A program made the translations under genes and the position numbers. Of a stretch of 64,000 nucleotides of DNA, positions 36,756-46,817 are shown in pieces. The notes below the pieces were generated by a model. The model made no database searches. It was not told the DNA's origin and was given only the letters and a program-made list of their open reading frames with translations. This DNA is from Alphaproteobacteria bacterium (GTDB lineage Bacteria > Pseudomonadota > Alphaproteobacteria > Micavibrionales > Micavibrionaceae). The stretch spans positions 1 to 64,000 of the forward strand of contig JAUIIA010000002.1 in the NCBI GenBank assembly GCA_030432025.1, given 5' to 3'. The first letter of the stretch is position 1, and the number at the start of each line of letters is the position of its first letter.

Positions 36756-37521
36756 GTTCTTTATTTACTTCCAAGTCTGACGATAAGTGTGATGACTCAA
36801 CAGTTTTGGCAAATCGCTCTTCAAAAAGCAAGCGTGCTGGCGGAACGCCGCGTGAATGATGTGTAAAAACCCAATGCTCTAAAAAATATCCGGTCATGCG
36901 AAGGCCATCCAAAACGCCCTGCTCGTTAATCTCCCCCGACTCTGGTTTCAAAAACGGCGGCAGGTTGAGCAGCTTCTCTTTATACGGCTCGCCCTGTTCC
37001 GCACTCACAGCACGCCCTGTTTTCGGACTGACGTAGGTTAAAGCGCCATTATCACCGCCGCCCGCGCATTGCGTAAGGTCGAGCGAGAACCCGAGTTCTT
37101 TCAGGAACGCAATCTCCCACATCACATAGGCCGCTCCCCAGATATCACTCTCAAGCGTTTCAAACAGCGCACACAAGCCGTGATAGAGCCCCGCATGCTT
37201 TTCGCGCTCGGGCAGCGCCTCATCACATAACGCGCACGCAGATTGAAGCGCAGAGAGCTTTATGGGGTCCTGCATAAATAGCGCTGCCGTCCCGCGCGAT
37301 AATTCCAGAGAGAATGAGCCAAGCGAGTCGCTGGTGCGGCTTTGCCAACTCGCATCGACGATATTCCCGACCTCTAAAGAGCCGCGCAGCTTGGTTCCCT
37401 GCGCCCCGCGCACATACCCGGCATGCCGCCCCTGCTCTTCGGTCAGTAACGACACAATCGCCCCGTTCTCGCCATGCGGACGGGCCGAGAGCACAATTCC
37501 CTGATCTTTCCAACTTTCCAT
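36742..37521 (-). CDS. recO: DNA repair protein RecO
   Basis: RecO loads RecA with RecR in RecFOR recombination. The 259-residue product begins with the OB-fold signature [35 protein letters not shown], followed by the helical domain ([26 protein letters not shown]-like stretch). The ATG at 37521 is chosen since this is the conserved start, though the frame stays open to 37590. It is divergent from the Ldh2 gene (52 bp). Confidence 0.93.
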   Translation of the reverse strand: MESWKDQGIVLSARPHGENGAIVSLLTEEQGRHAGYVRGAQGTKLRGSLEVGNIVDASWQSRTSDSLGSFSLELSRGTAALFMQDPIKLSALQSACALCDEALPEREKHAGLYHGLCALFETLESDIWGAAYVMWEIAFLKELGFSLDLTQCAGGGDNGALTYVSPKTGRAVSAEQGEPYKEKLLNLPPFLKPESGEINEQGVLDGLRMTGYFLEHWVFTHHSRGVPPARLLFEERFAKTVESSHLSSDLEVNKEHAAG

Positions 37522-37573
37522 GTCTTTCAAAATATGCTTTCTATGCTCTGAAAGCGAGGGCAAGCATACATTT

Positions 37574-38569
37574 ATGGCAAACATCTCCACAGACGAATTG
37601 AAAACACTGTCAGAACGCGCGCTTGTAAATGCAGGCCTGCGCGAACGAGACGCTGTAATCGTCGCCGACCATTACTGGGAAAACGAACTATCAGGCAAAG
37701 CATCACACGGCATGGTACGGGTCATAGAGGCCGTTAAAAGTGCACAAAAGAACCATGCCGCCCAGCAAGACGCTGAAATAGAACATGATTCAGGATCCAT
37801 GGTGCGGTTCAACGCAAACAGCCAAAACGGTGCAGTCGCGGGCCATACTGCCATGACCGAAGCCATAAAACGTGCCAATGAACACGGCATCGCGCTGGTC
37901 GGTATACACAATTACATCGCCTCTAGCGGCTCCATGGCCTATTACCTTCGCCGTTTCGCCGACGAAGGACTGATTGCCTTTATGGGCTGTAACTCCATCG
38001 CGCTTGTTTCTCCCCCGGGCTCCAAAGAACGTATGATCGGCACCAACCCGATCGGCGTATGCATACCCGGTGAAAACGGTCAGCATTTAATTGCCGACCT
38101 CGCCACATCCGCGTACGCCTACGGCAAGATTATGGTCCATAAAGCTAAAGGCGAACCCGTACCGCAAGGTGTCATGATTGACGAAAGCGGTTCACCGTCA
38201 ACCGACCCCAAAGACGCGGATGACGGCGCTATACTGCCGCTTGCAGGCTATAAAGGATTTTCCCTTGGTCTCATGATTGAACTTATGGCGGGTCCGTTAA
38301 TTGGCGCCAAAGCCATCAAGAAAGACCTGTGTGATGAAGACGGATTATTCATCATCACCATCGATCCGAAGGCTATGGGACACGCTCCTTTTTACAAAGA
38401 CATCGCCGAAGCTTTGAGCAAAATCAAAAATGCCGAGCGCATACCGGGCATCGACCATATCAGCGTCGCGGGCGAGCGCTCAGCATCCACATTGCAAAAG
38501 AATTTAGCCGCGGGCGAAATCGATGTTGCGGACACAACCCTTGAAAAACTAAGAGAACTGGCAAAATGA
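37574..38569 (+). CDS. Malate/L-lactate/ureidoglycolate dehydrogenase family (Ldh2)
   Basis: A 331-residue NAD(P)-dependent oxidoreductase of the Ldh2 fold, unlike classical LDH/MDH. Marks: ASHGMVRVIEAV near the N-terminus with the conserved His, GTNPIGVCIPGENG, LADLATSAYAYGKIMVHKAKG, and LPLAGYKGFSLGLMIELMAG. Substrate cannot be fixed. It overlaps the next gene by ATGA, so it is co-translated with an aspartate dehydrogenase. ATG 37574 gives the usual length. Confidence 0.9.
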   Translation: MANISTDELKTLSERALVNAGLRERDAVIVADHYWENELSGKASHGMVRVIEAVKSAQKNHAAQQDAEIEHDSGSMVRFNANSQNGAVAGHTAMTEAIKRANEHGIALVGIHNYIASSGSMAYYLRRFADEGLIAFMGCNSIALVSPPGSKERMIGTNPIGVCIPGENGQHLIADLATSAYAYGKIMVHKAKGEPVPQGVMIDESGSPSTDPKDADDGAILPLAGYKGFSLGLMIELMAGPLIGAKAIKKDLCDEDGLFIITIDPKAMGHAPFYKDIAEALSKIKNAERIPGIDHISVAGERSASTLQKNLAAGEIDVADTTLEKLRELAK

Positions 38570-39345
38570 CACAGACAGTAGGTATTGCAGGCTTAGGCGC
38601 CATCGGCAGCGCCGTGGGACGCGCTTTGGTTAAAGGCATAGACGGGCTTGAATGGATCGCGGCCAGTGATCTGGAAGCCAAAGACGAATTCGACATCCCG
38701 CTCATGAGCTTTGAGGAGCTGGCAGAGCGCTGCGACATCATCGTCGAAGCCCTGCCTCCGAAAGCTGTTCCTGAACTCGCCGAAATCACCCTCAAAAAGC
38801 AAAAGACCCTTGTTTTGATCTCTAGTTGCGCTTTGCTTATGTATCCGGAGATTTCAGATATCCACAAAACGACTAACAGTCGCATTCTGGTCCCCTCCGG
38901 CGCCTTGTCAGGAATAGATGGTGTAAAATCATTGTCCAAGCTCGGTATCTTGAATTCTAAAATCAAGTCAACGAAACATCCACGCGGTTTTTCCGGCGCA
39001 CCCTATGTGGAAGAAATGGGGATAGATCTAACCTCCATCACCGAAATGACCCAAATCTTTGAAGGCAACGCTTTAGAGGCGGCAAAAGGCTTCCCCGCCA
39101 ATGTAAATGTTGCCGCAACACTCTCGCTGGCAGGAACGGGGCCCGAGAATACGCGCGTGGAAATCTGGGCCGATCCGGATGCAAAGGGCAATTCGCACGA
39201 ATTCGAAGTTACAGGCACGTACAGCACCATTACCTCCAAAGTCTCGAACATGCCTGACCCGGCCAACCCGAAAAGCTCGATGTTGGCCGCGCAAAGCATT
39301 GTCGCCGTGCTGGAAGATATGAACAGCGCCCTTGTCGTGCTGTAA
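38566..39345 (+). CDS. nadX: L-aspartate dehydrogenase
   Basis: The 259-residue product has a Rossmann start (VGIAGLGAIGSAVGRALV), VEALPPKAVPELAE, SSCALLMYP, VPSGALSGIDGVKS and the C-terminal FPANVNVAATLSLAG, all typical of NadX-type aspartate dehydrogenases, which release iminoaspartate/oxaloacetate and ammonia. It could feed NAD synthesis, yet no nadA/nadC is here. The ATGA overlap with the Ldh2-family gene suggests a paired reaction on a C4 acid; that is inference. Confidence 0.88.
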   Translation: MTQTVGIAGLGAIGSAVGRALVKGIDGLEWIAASDLEAKDEFDIPLMSFEELAERCDIIVEALPPKAVPELAEITLKKQKTLVLISSCALLMYPEISDIHKTTNSRILVPSGALSGIDGVKSLSKLGILNSKIKSTKHPRGFSGAPYVEEMGIDLTSITEMTQIFEGNALEAAKGFPANVNVAATLSLAGTGPENTRVEIWADPDAKGNSHEFEVTGTYSTITSKVSNMPDPANPKSSMLAAQSIVAVLEDMNSALVVL

Positions 39346-39366
39346 CACCGTGTTATATTCACTTCG

Positions 39367-40011
39367 ATGTTGCCTAATAAACCTTTCTACATGATCCGTC
39401 ACGGCCAAACAGAGGCCAACGCCGCACGCGTAATGGCGGGCAGCATGGATTCCCCGTTAACCGATATGGGAAGGCAACAAGCCTATGAAGTACAGAATGT
39501 TATAAACGCGTTGGAAATAAAGCCGAGCGCCATTTTCCACAGCCACCTCTCACGCGCACGCGACACCGCGACCATTATTAATAAAGTGCTGAATGTCGAA
39601 CTGTTCGAAGATGCGGATCTGGCCGAGCTTCATGCCGGCATATTGGAAGGCGCCCCTTATGATGAATGTCAGGAGCTGTTCACAACATGGCCCGATATTC
39701 CCGAAGGTGAAACGGCAGAAGAGTTCTTTGAACGGGTCAAACGTGGAAAAGCCAACGCTATCAATGCTTACCCTGACCCGGTTTTGATCGTTTGCCACGG
39801 CGGTGTCATGCGTGCATTTGGTGAAATTCACGGTGTAGATACACCCGGCCGCTTTGAAAATGCGCATTTATACGGATTTTTCCCGAATGACAATAAACCC
39901 CATTTCCCATGGGATGTTTTTGATTACCGTTTTTGCGAAGAAACACAGAGTTTGAAAAAATCTCCGTCTAAAATTTACGAAGCCTCTTTGACCGAAGCTA
40001 TCGCATTGTAA
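39367..40011 (+). CDS. Histidine phosphatase (phosphoglycerate mutase-like)
   Basis: A 214-residue member of the RHG superfamily: MIRHGQTEANAARVMAG with the catalytic His, SHLSRARDTA, a Glu in LAELHAGILEGAPYDE, and VCHGGVMRAFGEIHG with the second His. Substrate is unknown; cobC- or gpmB-like functions are possible. It follows nadX by 21 bp and overlaps the convergent folP by 37 bp at the 3' ends. Confidence 0.88.
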   Translation: MLPNKPFYMIRHGQTEANAARVMAGSMDSPLTDMGRQQAYEVQNVINALEIKPSAIFHSHLSRARDTATIINKVLNVELFEDADLAELHAGILEGAPYDECQELFTTWPDIPEGETAEEFFERVKRGKANAINAYPDPVLIVCHGGVMRAFGEIHGVDTPGRFENAHLYGFFPNDNKPHFPWDVFDYRFCEETQSLKKSPSKIYEASLTEAIAL

Positions 40012-40835
40012 ATTTTAAATGCCTGCACAGTTTCCTTAACATCGTGCACGCGAAAAATTTGCACCCCTTGTGACAGTCCCCAAATCGCCGAAGACAGTGA
40101 ACCCGGAATCCGTTCATCGGCCGGTTCATCATTCGAAACCTTGCCAATAAAGCTTTTTCTGCTTGTCCCGAGCAGAACAGGCACACCTAAATCATGAAAA
40201 TGCTTTATATTTCTGAGTAGTAGCAAATTATGCTCAACTGACTTACCAAAACCTATCCCGGGATCAGAAATAAGCAAGCTAGCATCGATACGACGCGTCT
40301 CGCATATAGATATACGCTGTTGTAAATATTGAAAAACTTCTTCAACCACATTGTTATAGCTTGGTTTTTTTTGCATCACCTGCGGATTCCCCGCCATATG
40401 CATCAAAAACACAGGAACCTGCGCTTCTGCGGCCACATCAAGACTATCAATATCATGCTCTAAAGCACTGATATCGTTTAGGGAGGTAGCGCCCGCTTTC
40501 AACGCCGCCTCCATAGTCTTGGCGTTTCTGGTATCAATGGATATATCAACGCTTTCCCCCTTTAACTCAGACGCTAATCCTTCGATAACGGGCACAATAC
40601 GGCGGATTTCTTCTTCTATATCAACCACTTCCGATCCGGGCCGGGTAGACTCACCGCCAATGTCCAGAATAGCTGCACCTTCATTGAACAATTGAAGGCC
40701 GTGCTCTATCGCCTTGTCAGCATTAAAAAACTCCCCACCATCGGAAAAACTGTCGGGTGTCACATTGACCACCCCCATAATGTGGGGACCGCCGGAAAAA
40801 CGATGCTTAGGTGAAACGGTGCATTTTGGGGTCAT
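39975..40835 (-). CDS. folP: Dihydropteroate synthase
   Basis: FolP joins p-aminobenzoate to the pterin, the sulfonamide target. The 286-residue product has GVVNVTPDSFSDGG, AAILDIGGESTRPGSE, MHMAGNPQVMQ and LLGTSRKSFIG. All active-site loops are present. It lies 6 bp after folK on the minus strand. Confidence 0.96.
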   Translation of the reverse strand: MTPKCTVSPKHRFSGGPHIMGVVNVTPDSFSDGGEFFNADKAIEHGLQLFNEGAAILDIGGESTRPGSEVVDIEEEIRRIVPVIEGLASELKGESVDISIDTRNAKTMEAALKAGATSLNDISALEHDIDSLDVAAEAQVPVFLMHMAGNPQVMQKKPSYNNVVEEVFQYLQQRISICETRRIDASLLISDPGIGFGKSVEHNLLLLRNIKHFHDLGVPVLLGTSRKSFIGKVSNDEPADERIPGSLSSAIWGLSQGVQIFRVHDVKETVQAFKIYNAIASVKEAS

Positions 40836-40841
40836 CTGGAA

Positions 40842-41342
40842 TTAGGCAGCAAGCGGCAAAGACTTTTCACTGTCCTCTTCCGTGGGTAAGGCCTGGATTA
40901 AATCATCTATAGAGCGCTTAAGAACGGGATGCCTCCAGCTTGGAGCAACCTCCTGCAAAGGCCTCAGCACAAAACTACGATTATGCATACGCGGGTGCGG
41001 AATATATACGCCATCTTCATCGATAATCTCGCTGTTATAAGCGATAAGATCAAGATCCAACACTCTTGGCGCATTTTTAACTGTGCGGATACGTCCAAAG
41101 CTCTCCTCTATCGAATGCAATAACTGTAAAAGCTCTAACGCCTGCAGGTTCGTCTCTACACGAATGACGGCATTGCGGTACCACGGTTGGTCAGAAACAG
41201 GGACGGGCGCAGTCTTCCATATGCTGGATTGCTTAATCACACGAACGCCACGAGCCTGAATATCCGCTACAGCGCGCTTTAAGGTCTGCTCGGGCTCACC
41301 AAAAGAACTCGGTAAATTGGCACCTAAAGCAATCAAAATCAA
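40842..41342 (-). CDS. folK: HPPK, folate pyrophosphokinase
   Basis: FolK pyrophosphorylates hydroxymethyl-dihydropterin, the step before FolP. The 166-residue product has ALGANLPSSFG, SSIWKTAPVPVSDQPWYRNAV, RVLDLDLIAYN and the PHPRMHNRSFVLRPL signature. The start is TTG, well supported by an AGGGAGG site seven bases upstream. Confidence 0.95.
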   Translation of the reverse strand: MILIALGANLPSSFGEPEQTLKRAVADIQARGVRVIKQSSIWKTAPVPVSDQPWYRNAVIRVETNLQALELLQLLHSIEESFGRIRTVKNAPRVLDLDLIAYNSEIIDEDGVYIPHPRMHNRSFVLRPLQEVAPSWRHPVLKRSIDDLIQALPTEEDSEKSLPLAA

Positions 41343-41409
41343 AACAGCCTCCCTAAATCAACTTAAGAAGGCTGCACTCTAGCTTATTATTTTTAAATGA
41401 TAAAGTGAA

Positions 41410-41991
41410 TTACCAGCTACGGATGGCTCCGGTGTCCACGTGCACAAAGTCACTCTTAGGATAATAACCAACACCGCCGGCTTTAAGGCTTTTCGCAATG
41501 TCGCGCAAATTGCGCGTACGGTAACCTTTAATGTGCAAGTCAATCGCCTGTCCGTACATGTGGAAAGAGTTACGCGCAACACCGCTTGTATTCTTACGAA
41601 GGCGTGCGTTTGTTTTCGGACTGCGGTAACCGGACAAAACTTCAACAGGTTGTCGTTGGTTAGCTTTTTGCTGGATCAGCGCCATAATATCGATAACACG
41701 TGGATCCATCGGAAAGACCTCACCTGTTCTAAAATCACGAAGCACGTAGTTCATGCGCTCAAAAGCTTCAGGCATATATTTGTTACCTACGCGGTAAACG
41801 CCGTTAAAGCTGTCACCTGTGTGGGCATTGCGAAAACCAATACGCCATGTATTCTTCTTTGCTTGAGCATCCGAGGCAAAGCCTAGAGGAACAGTCGTAG
41901 CCAGTACACCAGCCAAACCCATCTTGAGAACGTCGCGGCGCTCGATCAAATTTCTATCAGCATTGCCAGAAACAATGTTTTGGATCGTCAT
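41410..41991 (-). CDS. M15/DUF882 murein peptidase-like protein with Tat-type signal
   Basis: A 193-residue exported protein. Residues ~18-44 form a twin-arginine-like leader (RRDVLKMGLAGVLATTVPLG, then an AQA site). The mature part is DUF882/peptidase M15_2: EVLSGYRSPKTNARLR, SFHMYGQAIDLHIKG and DFVHVDTGAIRSW, giving the His/Asp/His zinc triad. The family includes the E. coli 3-3 crosslink hydrolase MepK, which fits the neighbouring L,D-transpeptidase that makes such crosslinks. It lies 118 bp after that gene. Confidence 0.88.
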   Translation of the reverse strand: MTIQNIVSGNADRNLIERRDVLKMGLAGVLATTVPLGFASDAQAKKNTWRIGFRNAHTGDSFNGVYRVGNKYMPEAFERMNYVLRDFRTGEVFPMDPRVIDIMALIQQKANQRQPVEVLSGYRSPKTNARLRKNTSGVARNSFHMYGQAIDLHIKGYRTRNLRDIAKSLKAGGVGYYPKSDFVHVDTGAIRSW

Positions 41992-42109
41992 TTTTTACCT
42001 ATAGTATTTAGTGAGTAGTAAGACCTACCAGAATTTTCGAACGAGTAAAGGGATAAAGAATTTTCCCTTCAATGTCATCGTTAATTTTCAATAAATTTAT
42101 ACCGATAAC

Positions 42110-43801
42110 TTAAGTATTATCCACTGGAATGAAGATTCCGTCAATATCTCTGAGCATTTTTATCAAATTTGCATCAAAATCGTAGAGATCCTGGCCGTAA
42201 ATAACGCGGCCATCCGAATCAAGCCAGGCGGTGTAGTAAAGGACATAGACAGGAAGCGGCTCCTGAATATAGAGATCTGTTTTCTTGCGACTGTCTAACA
42301 CACCGTCAGTGCGGCTATCATTCCAGCCCGTCTTGCGCTTCAGTATAAAGTCAGCCATGCGTCGCGGGTCTTTCATCCGCACGCAGCCAGATGAAACCGC
42401 TCTAGACGCTCTATCGAATAGATATTTCTCGTTCGTATCGTGCAAATAAATATTATAGCTGTTCGGCATATGCACCCGAAAGCGTCCCAACGGGTTGTTA
42501 TCGCCAGGTACCTGCACCATACGTAGGGCTATCAACTCCTCTTCCGGCATGGTTTCCCAATCCATCACTGACGGGTCAAGCGTCATAGCACCCTCACCGC
42601 GCCCGCTGATCAGTTGCATACCTTTTTGTGTAAGGTATTCAGGGTCTTCCTGCAATTTAGGGACAATATCCTCTTTCTTGATTGTCGGTGGAACGGTCCA
42701 ATCGGGGTTCAGGCGAATACCCGTAATATTCGTCACAAAGATATTCGTTGGCCTCTTGGCGCGCCCGACAATAACCGGCATCTCGAATGCGACCCTATTA
42801 TCCTCGACAGCCCAAAGCGTCGCAGACGGAATGTTCACCACCACGAAGTCCTTCGGCTTCTGATCTTCGACCCACCGCAGGCGCTCAAGGTTCGCAATAA
42901 CCTGATTAATACGGTCTTTGCGTGATTTATTGAGAATGGCAAGCGTCTGCCGGCCGACAATACCATCATCGGTCAGGTCATTTTCTCTTTGAAACCGGAT
43001 AACAGCCGCCGAGAGCTTGTCATCATACAAATATTCATCCTCCGTTTGCGGAGCTTCAATTCCCAAACGCGCCCTTAAGGCAGGCACACCAGGATCTCTG
43101 GCTGCTGGATGCAAAAGTCCCTCTACGCGGAGCGGTAATAAATGCTCATACGGTTCAGGCTCGGCCTCAACCAGATTAACCAACTCTTTTTGCAGGGTTT
43201 TATAGGTTCGCCCTTGCGGCGCAAAGGACTCAATAAGGTCATCGGCATCATCACGGTTTTGACTTAAGCGCAACAGCAACTCTTCAGATGTCAGAGGCTG
43301 TTTCCAAAAGCGTCTATGAGACTTAAGGCTGGCCGGATTAACACGAATACCGCTTAAGTCATGCCCAATGCGCAAATACGCATCAGTAAGCAACAACTCC
43401 AGCTCGGCCAATATGGCCTGATCGCGACTATCAATACGCGTCTCTATAGCTTCGAGATGATAAACATGCGGGTTAAGGCCATGCATCCAGCTTTCCTGCA
43501 CAACATCCAGAACATCACGCGCATCTGACTTCGCACGCGACGAGCTGACCCAAAGTGGCTCATACGCTCTTTGCGCATAAAACTCTTGAGTATCATTAGG
43601 ATGGCTAAGAAATTTACGGAGAGCAGAAGAGTTCAAATGAGATTCAACTGCACCTGCGATCCCTGCATTTTGGGTCAACAGGGCTTCGGCTGATATACCA
43701 TCATACTCCGCCGTGCGATCAGCAAGCGCAGGTGCGGCTATCGAAAAAACAGCCGCCGTACAGGTTAATAAAATAGTCTTTCTGAAATTACTTCGCGCCA
43801 T
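42110..43801 (-). CDS. YcbB-type L,D-transpeptidase
   Basis: The 563-residue product has a signal peptide (cut near PALA-D), a long helical scaffold, a peptidoglycan-binding motif (AVIRFQRENDLTDDGIVGRQTL, ~265-286) and a YkuD catalytic domain with HDTNEKYLFDRASR and the catalytic Cys in AVSSGCVRMKDP. It makes meso-DAP 3-3 crosslinks in the periplasm. A DUF882 protein follows. A MarR regulator of the LdtR kind exists at 24843, not linked by position. Confidence 0.92.
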   Translation of the reverse strand: MARSNFRKTILLTCTAAVFSIAAPALADRTAEYDGISAEALLTQNAGIAGAVESHLNSSALRKFLSHPNDTQEFYAQRAYEPLWVSSSRAKSDARDVLDVVQESWMHGLNPHVYHLEAIETRIDSRDQAILAELELLLTDAYLRIGHDLSGIRVNPASLKSHRRFWKQPLTSEELLLRLSQNRDDADDLIESFAPQGRTYKTLQKELVNLVEAEPEPYEHLLPLRVEGLLHPAARDPGVPALRARLGIEAPQTEDEYLYDDKLSAAVIRFQRENDLTDDGIVGRQTLAILNKSRKDRINQVIANLERLRWVEDQKPKDFVVVNIPSATLWAVEDNRVAFEMPVIVGRAKRPTNIFVTNITGIRLNPDWTVPPTIKKEDIVPKLQEDPEYLTQKGMQLISGRGEGAMTLDPSVMDWETMPEEELIALRMVQVPGDNNPLGRFRVHMPNSYNIYLHDTNEKYLFDRASRAVSSGCVRMKDPRRMADFILKRKTGWNDSRTDGVLDSRKKTDLYIQEPLPVYVLYYTAWLDSDGRVIYGQDLYDFDANLIKMLRDIDGIFIPVDNT

Positions 43802-43889
43802 GGCTCACAAATGGAATGATTCTTCACTCAACACTCATAAGTCTATCACAAAAAACGTTAAATTTCTGTGCAGTAAGCGCTCTTATACC

Positions 43890-45629
43890 TTAAAGATCGA
43901 CAAAAGTATGCGTTTCTTCTTTTGCACCCGGATGCGTAACTGCGCCATCACGAGCCGAACCGACCAGAGCCGCATATTTCTGTAACGCGCCGCTGTTGTA
44001 ATTTGTCTTACGTGGCTTCCAGTCTTTACGACGCTCTTCCAGCTCTTCGTCAGTAAGCTTGACTTCCAAAGTACCTTTATCCGCATCAATGCTAATCACA
44101 TCGCCATCTTTAAGCAGGCCGATCGGACCACCCACAGCGGCTTCAGGACCGACGTGGCCGATACAAAAGCCGCGCGTACCGCCGGAAAAACGCCCATCGG
44201 TAATCAAAGCTACATTCGCACCCTGCCCGTATAAAGCCGCAGTCGTGGACAGCATTTCACGCATGCCCGGACCGCCTTTCGGCCCCTCCTGACGGATAAC
44301 AATCACTTCGCCCTCTTCATATTCGCGGGCCTGAACGGCATCGAAAGCTGCCTGTTCACCGTCAAATACACGGGCCGGACCTTCAAACTGTAATTCCTCA
44401 AGACCTGCAATTTTAACAATCGCACCTTCCGGCGCCAAATTGCCATGTAAGCCAACAACGCCGCCAGTCGGGCGGATCGGGTTGGAACACGGGAACACAA
44501 CATCCTGATCTTCCGGCAAAGTCACATCAGCATAATTCTCAGCCAACGTTTTACCTGTCACGGTAATGCAATCACCATGCATATGGCCATTATCAAGCAA
44601 TTCTTTAATGACAACGCCAACACCACCAATATCGAACAGGTTTTTAGCGACATATTTACCACCGGGACGCAAATTCGCGATCAACGGGGTCTTCTTGAAA
44701 ATCTCCGCCACATCAAACAAATTGAACTCAATGCCTGCTTCGTGCGCAATTGCCGGCAAATGCAGAGCTGCATTGGTTGAACCGCCTGTCGCGGCAACAA
44801 TCGCCGCCGCATTTTCGAGGCTTTTACGGGTCACAATATCACGTGGATACGGCCCACCGTTTTTGATCAAATTCATCACCGCTTCGCCTGAAGCCTTCGC
44901 ATATTCATCACGCGATTCATATGGCGCAGGGGCACCCGCGGAGTGTGGAATTGCCAAGCCCATAGCTTCGGAAACACACGCCATTGTGTTGGCAGTAAAT
45001 TGCCCACCACAAGCGCCCGCAGACGGACATGCTACACATTCCAGCTCTTTCAGGTCTTCGTCTGTAAACTCACCTTTGGAATGCTTACCGACACCTTCGA
45101 ATACATTAACAATATCAACATCCTGACCACGGAATTTACCGGGCAAGATTGTGCCGCCATACATAAAGACGGATGGAACATTCAAACGCACCATCACCAT
45201 CATCATACCGGGCAGGGATTTGTCACAGCCAGCAAGGCCAACAAGCGCATCATAACAGTGACCGCGCATCGTCAATTCAACGGAGTCGGCAATTACTTCG
45301 CGTGACGCCAGTGATGAGCGCATACCTTCATGCCCCATCGCAATACCGTCGGTCACAGTGATCGTCGTAAATTCGCGCGGCGTGCCCTTGGCTTCCTGAA
45401 CACCGACCTTAACGGCCTGTGCCTGACGGGAAAGCGCGATATTGCAAGGCGCAGCCTCATTCCAACATGTCGCAACACCGACTAGAGGCTGATGAATTTC
45501 CTCCTCTGTCAGGCCCATAGCATAATAATAGGCACGGTGCGGAGCACTCTCCGGACCTTCAGTTACATAGCGGGAAACCAGCTTATCTTTGTCCCATCCA
45601 TTAGGGTGTGCGCGTTTTTCGTCGTACAT
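43890..45629 (-). CDS. ilvD: Dihydroxy-acid dehydratase
   Basis: IlvD is an Fe-S enzyme of branched-chain amino acid synthesis. The 579-residue product has the cluster Cys in [14 protein letters not shown] and [20 protein letters not shown], and [18 protein letters not shown] near the C-terminus. The ATG at 45629 has an AAGGA site 7 bases ahead; the TTG at 45635 is too close to that site. It stands alone, without other ilv genes. Confidence 0.95.
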   Translation of the reverse strand: MYDEKRAHPNGWDKDKLVSRYVTEGPESAPHRAYYYAMGLTEEEIHQPLVGVATCWNEAAPCNIALSRQAQAVKVGVQEAKGTPREFTTITVTDGIAMGHEGMRSSLASREVIADSVELTMRGHCYDALVGLAGCDKSLPGMMMVMVRLNVPSVFMYGGTILPGKFRGQDVDIVNVFEGVGKHSKGEFTDEDLKELECVACPSAGACGGQFTANTMACVSEAMGLAIPHSAGAPAPYESRDEYAKASGEAVMNLIKNGGPYPRDIVTRKSLENAAAIVAATGGSTNAALHLPAIAHEAGIEFNLFDVAEIFKKTPLIANLRPGGKYVAKNLFDIGGVGVVIKELLDNGHMHGDCITVTGKTLAENYADVTLPEDQDVVFPCSNPIRPTGGVVGLHGNLAPEGAIVKIAGLEELQFEGPARVFDGEQAAFDAVQAREYEEGEVIVIRQEGPKGGPGMREMLSTTAALYGQGANVALITDGRFSGGTRGFCIGHVGPEAAVGGPIGLLKDGDVISIDADKGTLEVKLTDEELEERRKDWKPRKTNYNSGALQKYAALVGSARDGAVTHPGAKEETHTFVDL

Positions 45630-45689
45630 AATCAAATCCTTCGTTTGAGGATGTTTTTAATCACAATTTAGAGGAAAGGTAAACGGGGC

Positions 45690-46214
45690 TTATTCGTCTT
45701 CTTTTGCTTCGAGCTCTTCTTCAGCCAAAGTCATGCGATTATACGCCTGACGAATTTCCAGACCGTTCGCCACATAAGGGATCACCACATAACGCTGGCC
45801 GGTACCCATAATGACAACATTGGAATAACCCATAATATAACCCGGCGGCATGCGCTCGATCTCAATGCTCTCAATCTTGGAGAAACGCATATCAACCACG
45901 TCGACCTGCAAAATACCGTATCGGAACAGCATCCGCTTATTGGTCAGCGCCAACATCAAAATCTGTTTCTTAATCACCGCATAGGCAAAATAGCAAAGCG
46001 AAGCAATCGCTAGCAGTAGCCCCAATTCAAAAGCCAGAACCAAAGCCACAAACACAGCAAGAATAAACAAAGCAGCGGCTTTCCAGTAAATGCCCCAGTG
46101 AATAACTGCGCGTTCAACAACGTGCTCGCCTTTAACGAGCATATCGTCAATCTGCACTTCGTTACTACTTTTGCGCGGTTTTGACTGTTTAGGGGCTGCT
46201 GAAGGATTGCTCAT
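45690..46214 (-). CDS. PH-domain membrane protein (bPH2 type), second of pair
   Basis: A 174-residue protein with a polar ~35-residue lead, two adjacent membrane helices (~45-90) and a bacterial PH domain with LALTNKRMLFRYGILQVDVVDM and KIESIEIERM. It lies 15 bp after a gene of the same architecture; the two look like paralogues from tandem duplication. YdbS/YdbT-like proteins of this kind are of unknown or envelope-stress-related function. Confidence 0.8.
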   Translation of the reverse strand: MSNPSAAPKQSKPRKSSNEVQIDDMLVKGEHVVERAVIHWGIYWKAAALFILAVFVALVLAFELGLLLAIASLCYFAYAVIKKQILMLALTNKRMLFRYGILQVDVVDMRFSKIESIEIERMPPGYIMGYSNVVIMGTGQRYVVIPYVANGLEIRQAYNRMTLAEEELEAKEDE

Positions 46215-46229
46215 AATGAATTCCTACTC

Positions 46230-46760
46230 TTAAATCGCTCTGGCTTTTTCAATCGCCTGTCTGAATGTGATCGGGTCTTCGATCGGCGGCAAAACAACCT
46301 CACCAATACCCATACCGCGAATAGCTAAGCGGCCGTAATTAAAAATACGTCCTAAAATCGTCTGCAAGACATTCACACCTTCAATACGGTCAATGCTCAT
46401 CTCCCCGACATGACGGGCAACAAGACCGCGCTTATAAACGAGACGTGTGTTCGTAATCGCAATTTCAGTTGTCGCCTTGATGACCATCATTTGCGCGAAA
46501 CTCAACAACCCTAGAATAAAAGCAACGAAAGCACCAATGCGCACACCGGGGTGCAGATATTTTAAACCTTCGTAAATCGTCAACTCAGGCGGAAACCAAC
46601 CCATTTTCTTGTAAATAAATACAGAACCTACGAGGATCATAATGCTGATGATCATGCCCCATATAATGGACATGAAAGCCTGCAACGTATACATCCAGTG
46701 AAACGCGCCGACATGGACGAGCTCTTCATCCGGCCCTAAAGATTGTTCGACATATAGCAT
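46230..46760 (-). CDS. PH-domain membrane protein (bPH2 type), first of pair
   Basis: A 176-residue protein with two membrane helices (~25-50 and ~75-100) separated by an aromatic loop, followed by a PH domain: EIAITNTRLVYKRGLVARHV, then IDRIEGVNVLQTILGRIFNYG and a GIGEVVLPPIEDP stretch, the classic bPH2 ending. It is 58 bp downstream of the phosphofructokinase gene and leads the two-gene unit. Confidence 0.85.
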   Translation of the reverse strand: MLYVEQSLGPDEELVHVGAFHWMYTLQAFMSIIWGMIISIMILVGSVFIYKKMGWFPPELTIYEGLKYLHPGVRIGAFVAFILGLLSFAQMMVIKATTEIAITNTRLVYKRGLVARHVGEMSIDRIEGVNVLQTILGRIFNYGRLAIRGMGIGEVVLPPIEDPITFRQAIEKARAI

Positions 46761-46817
46761 AGACGGTGTGTACTCCCTCTCTAAGGTAACGCGAAAAATG
46801 CTTGCGCATCAACTGCT

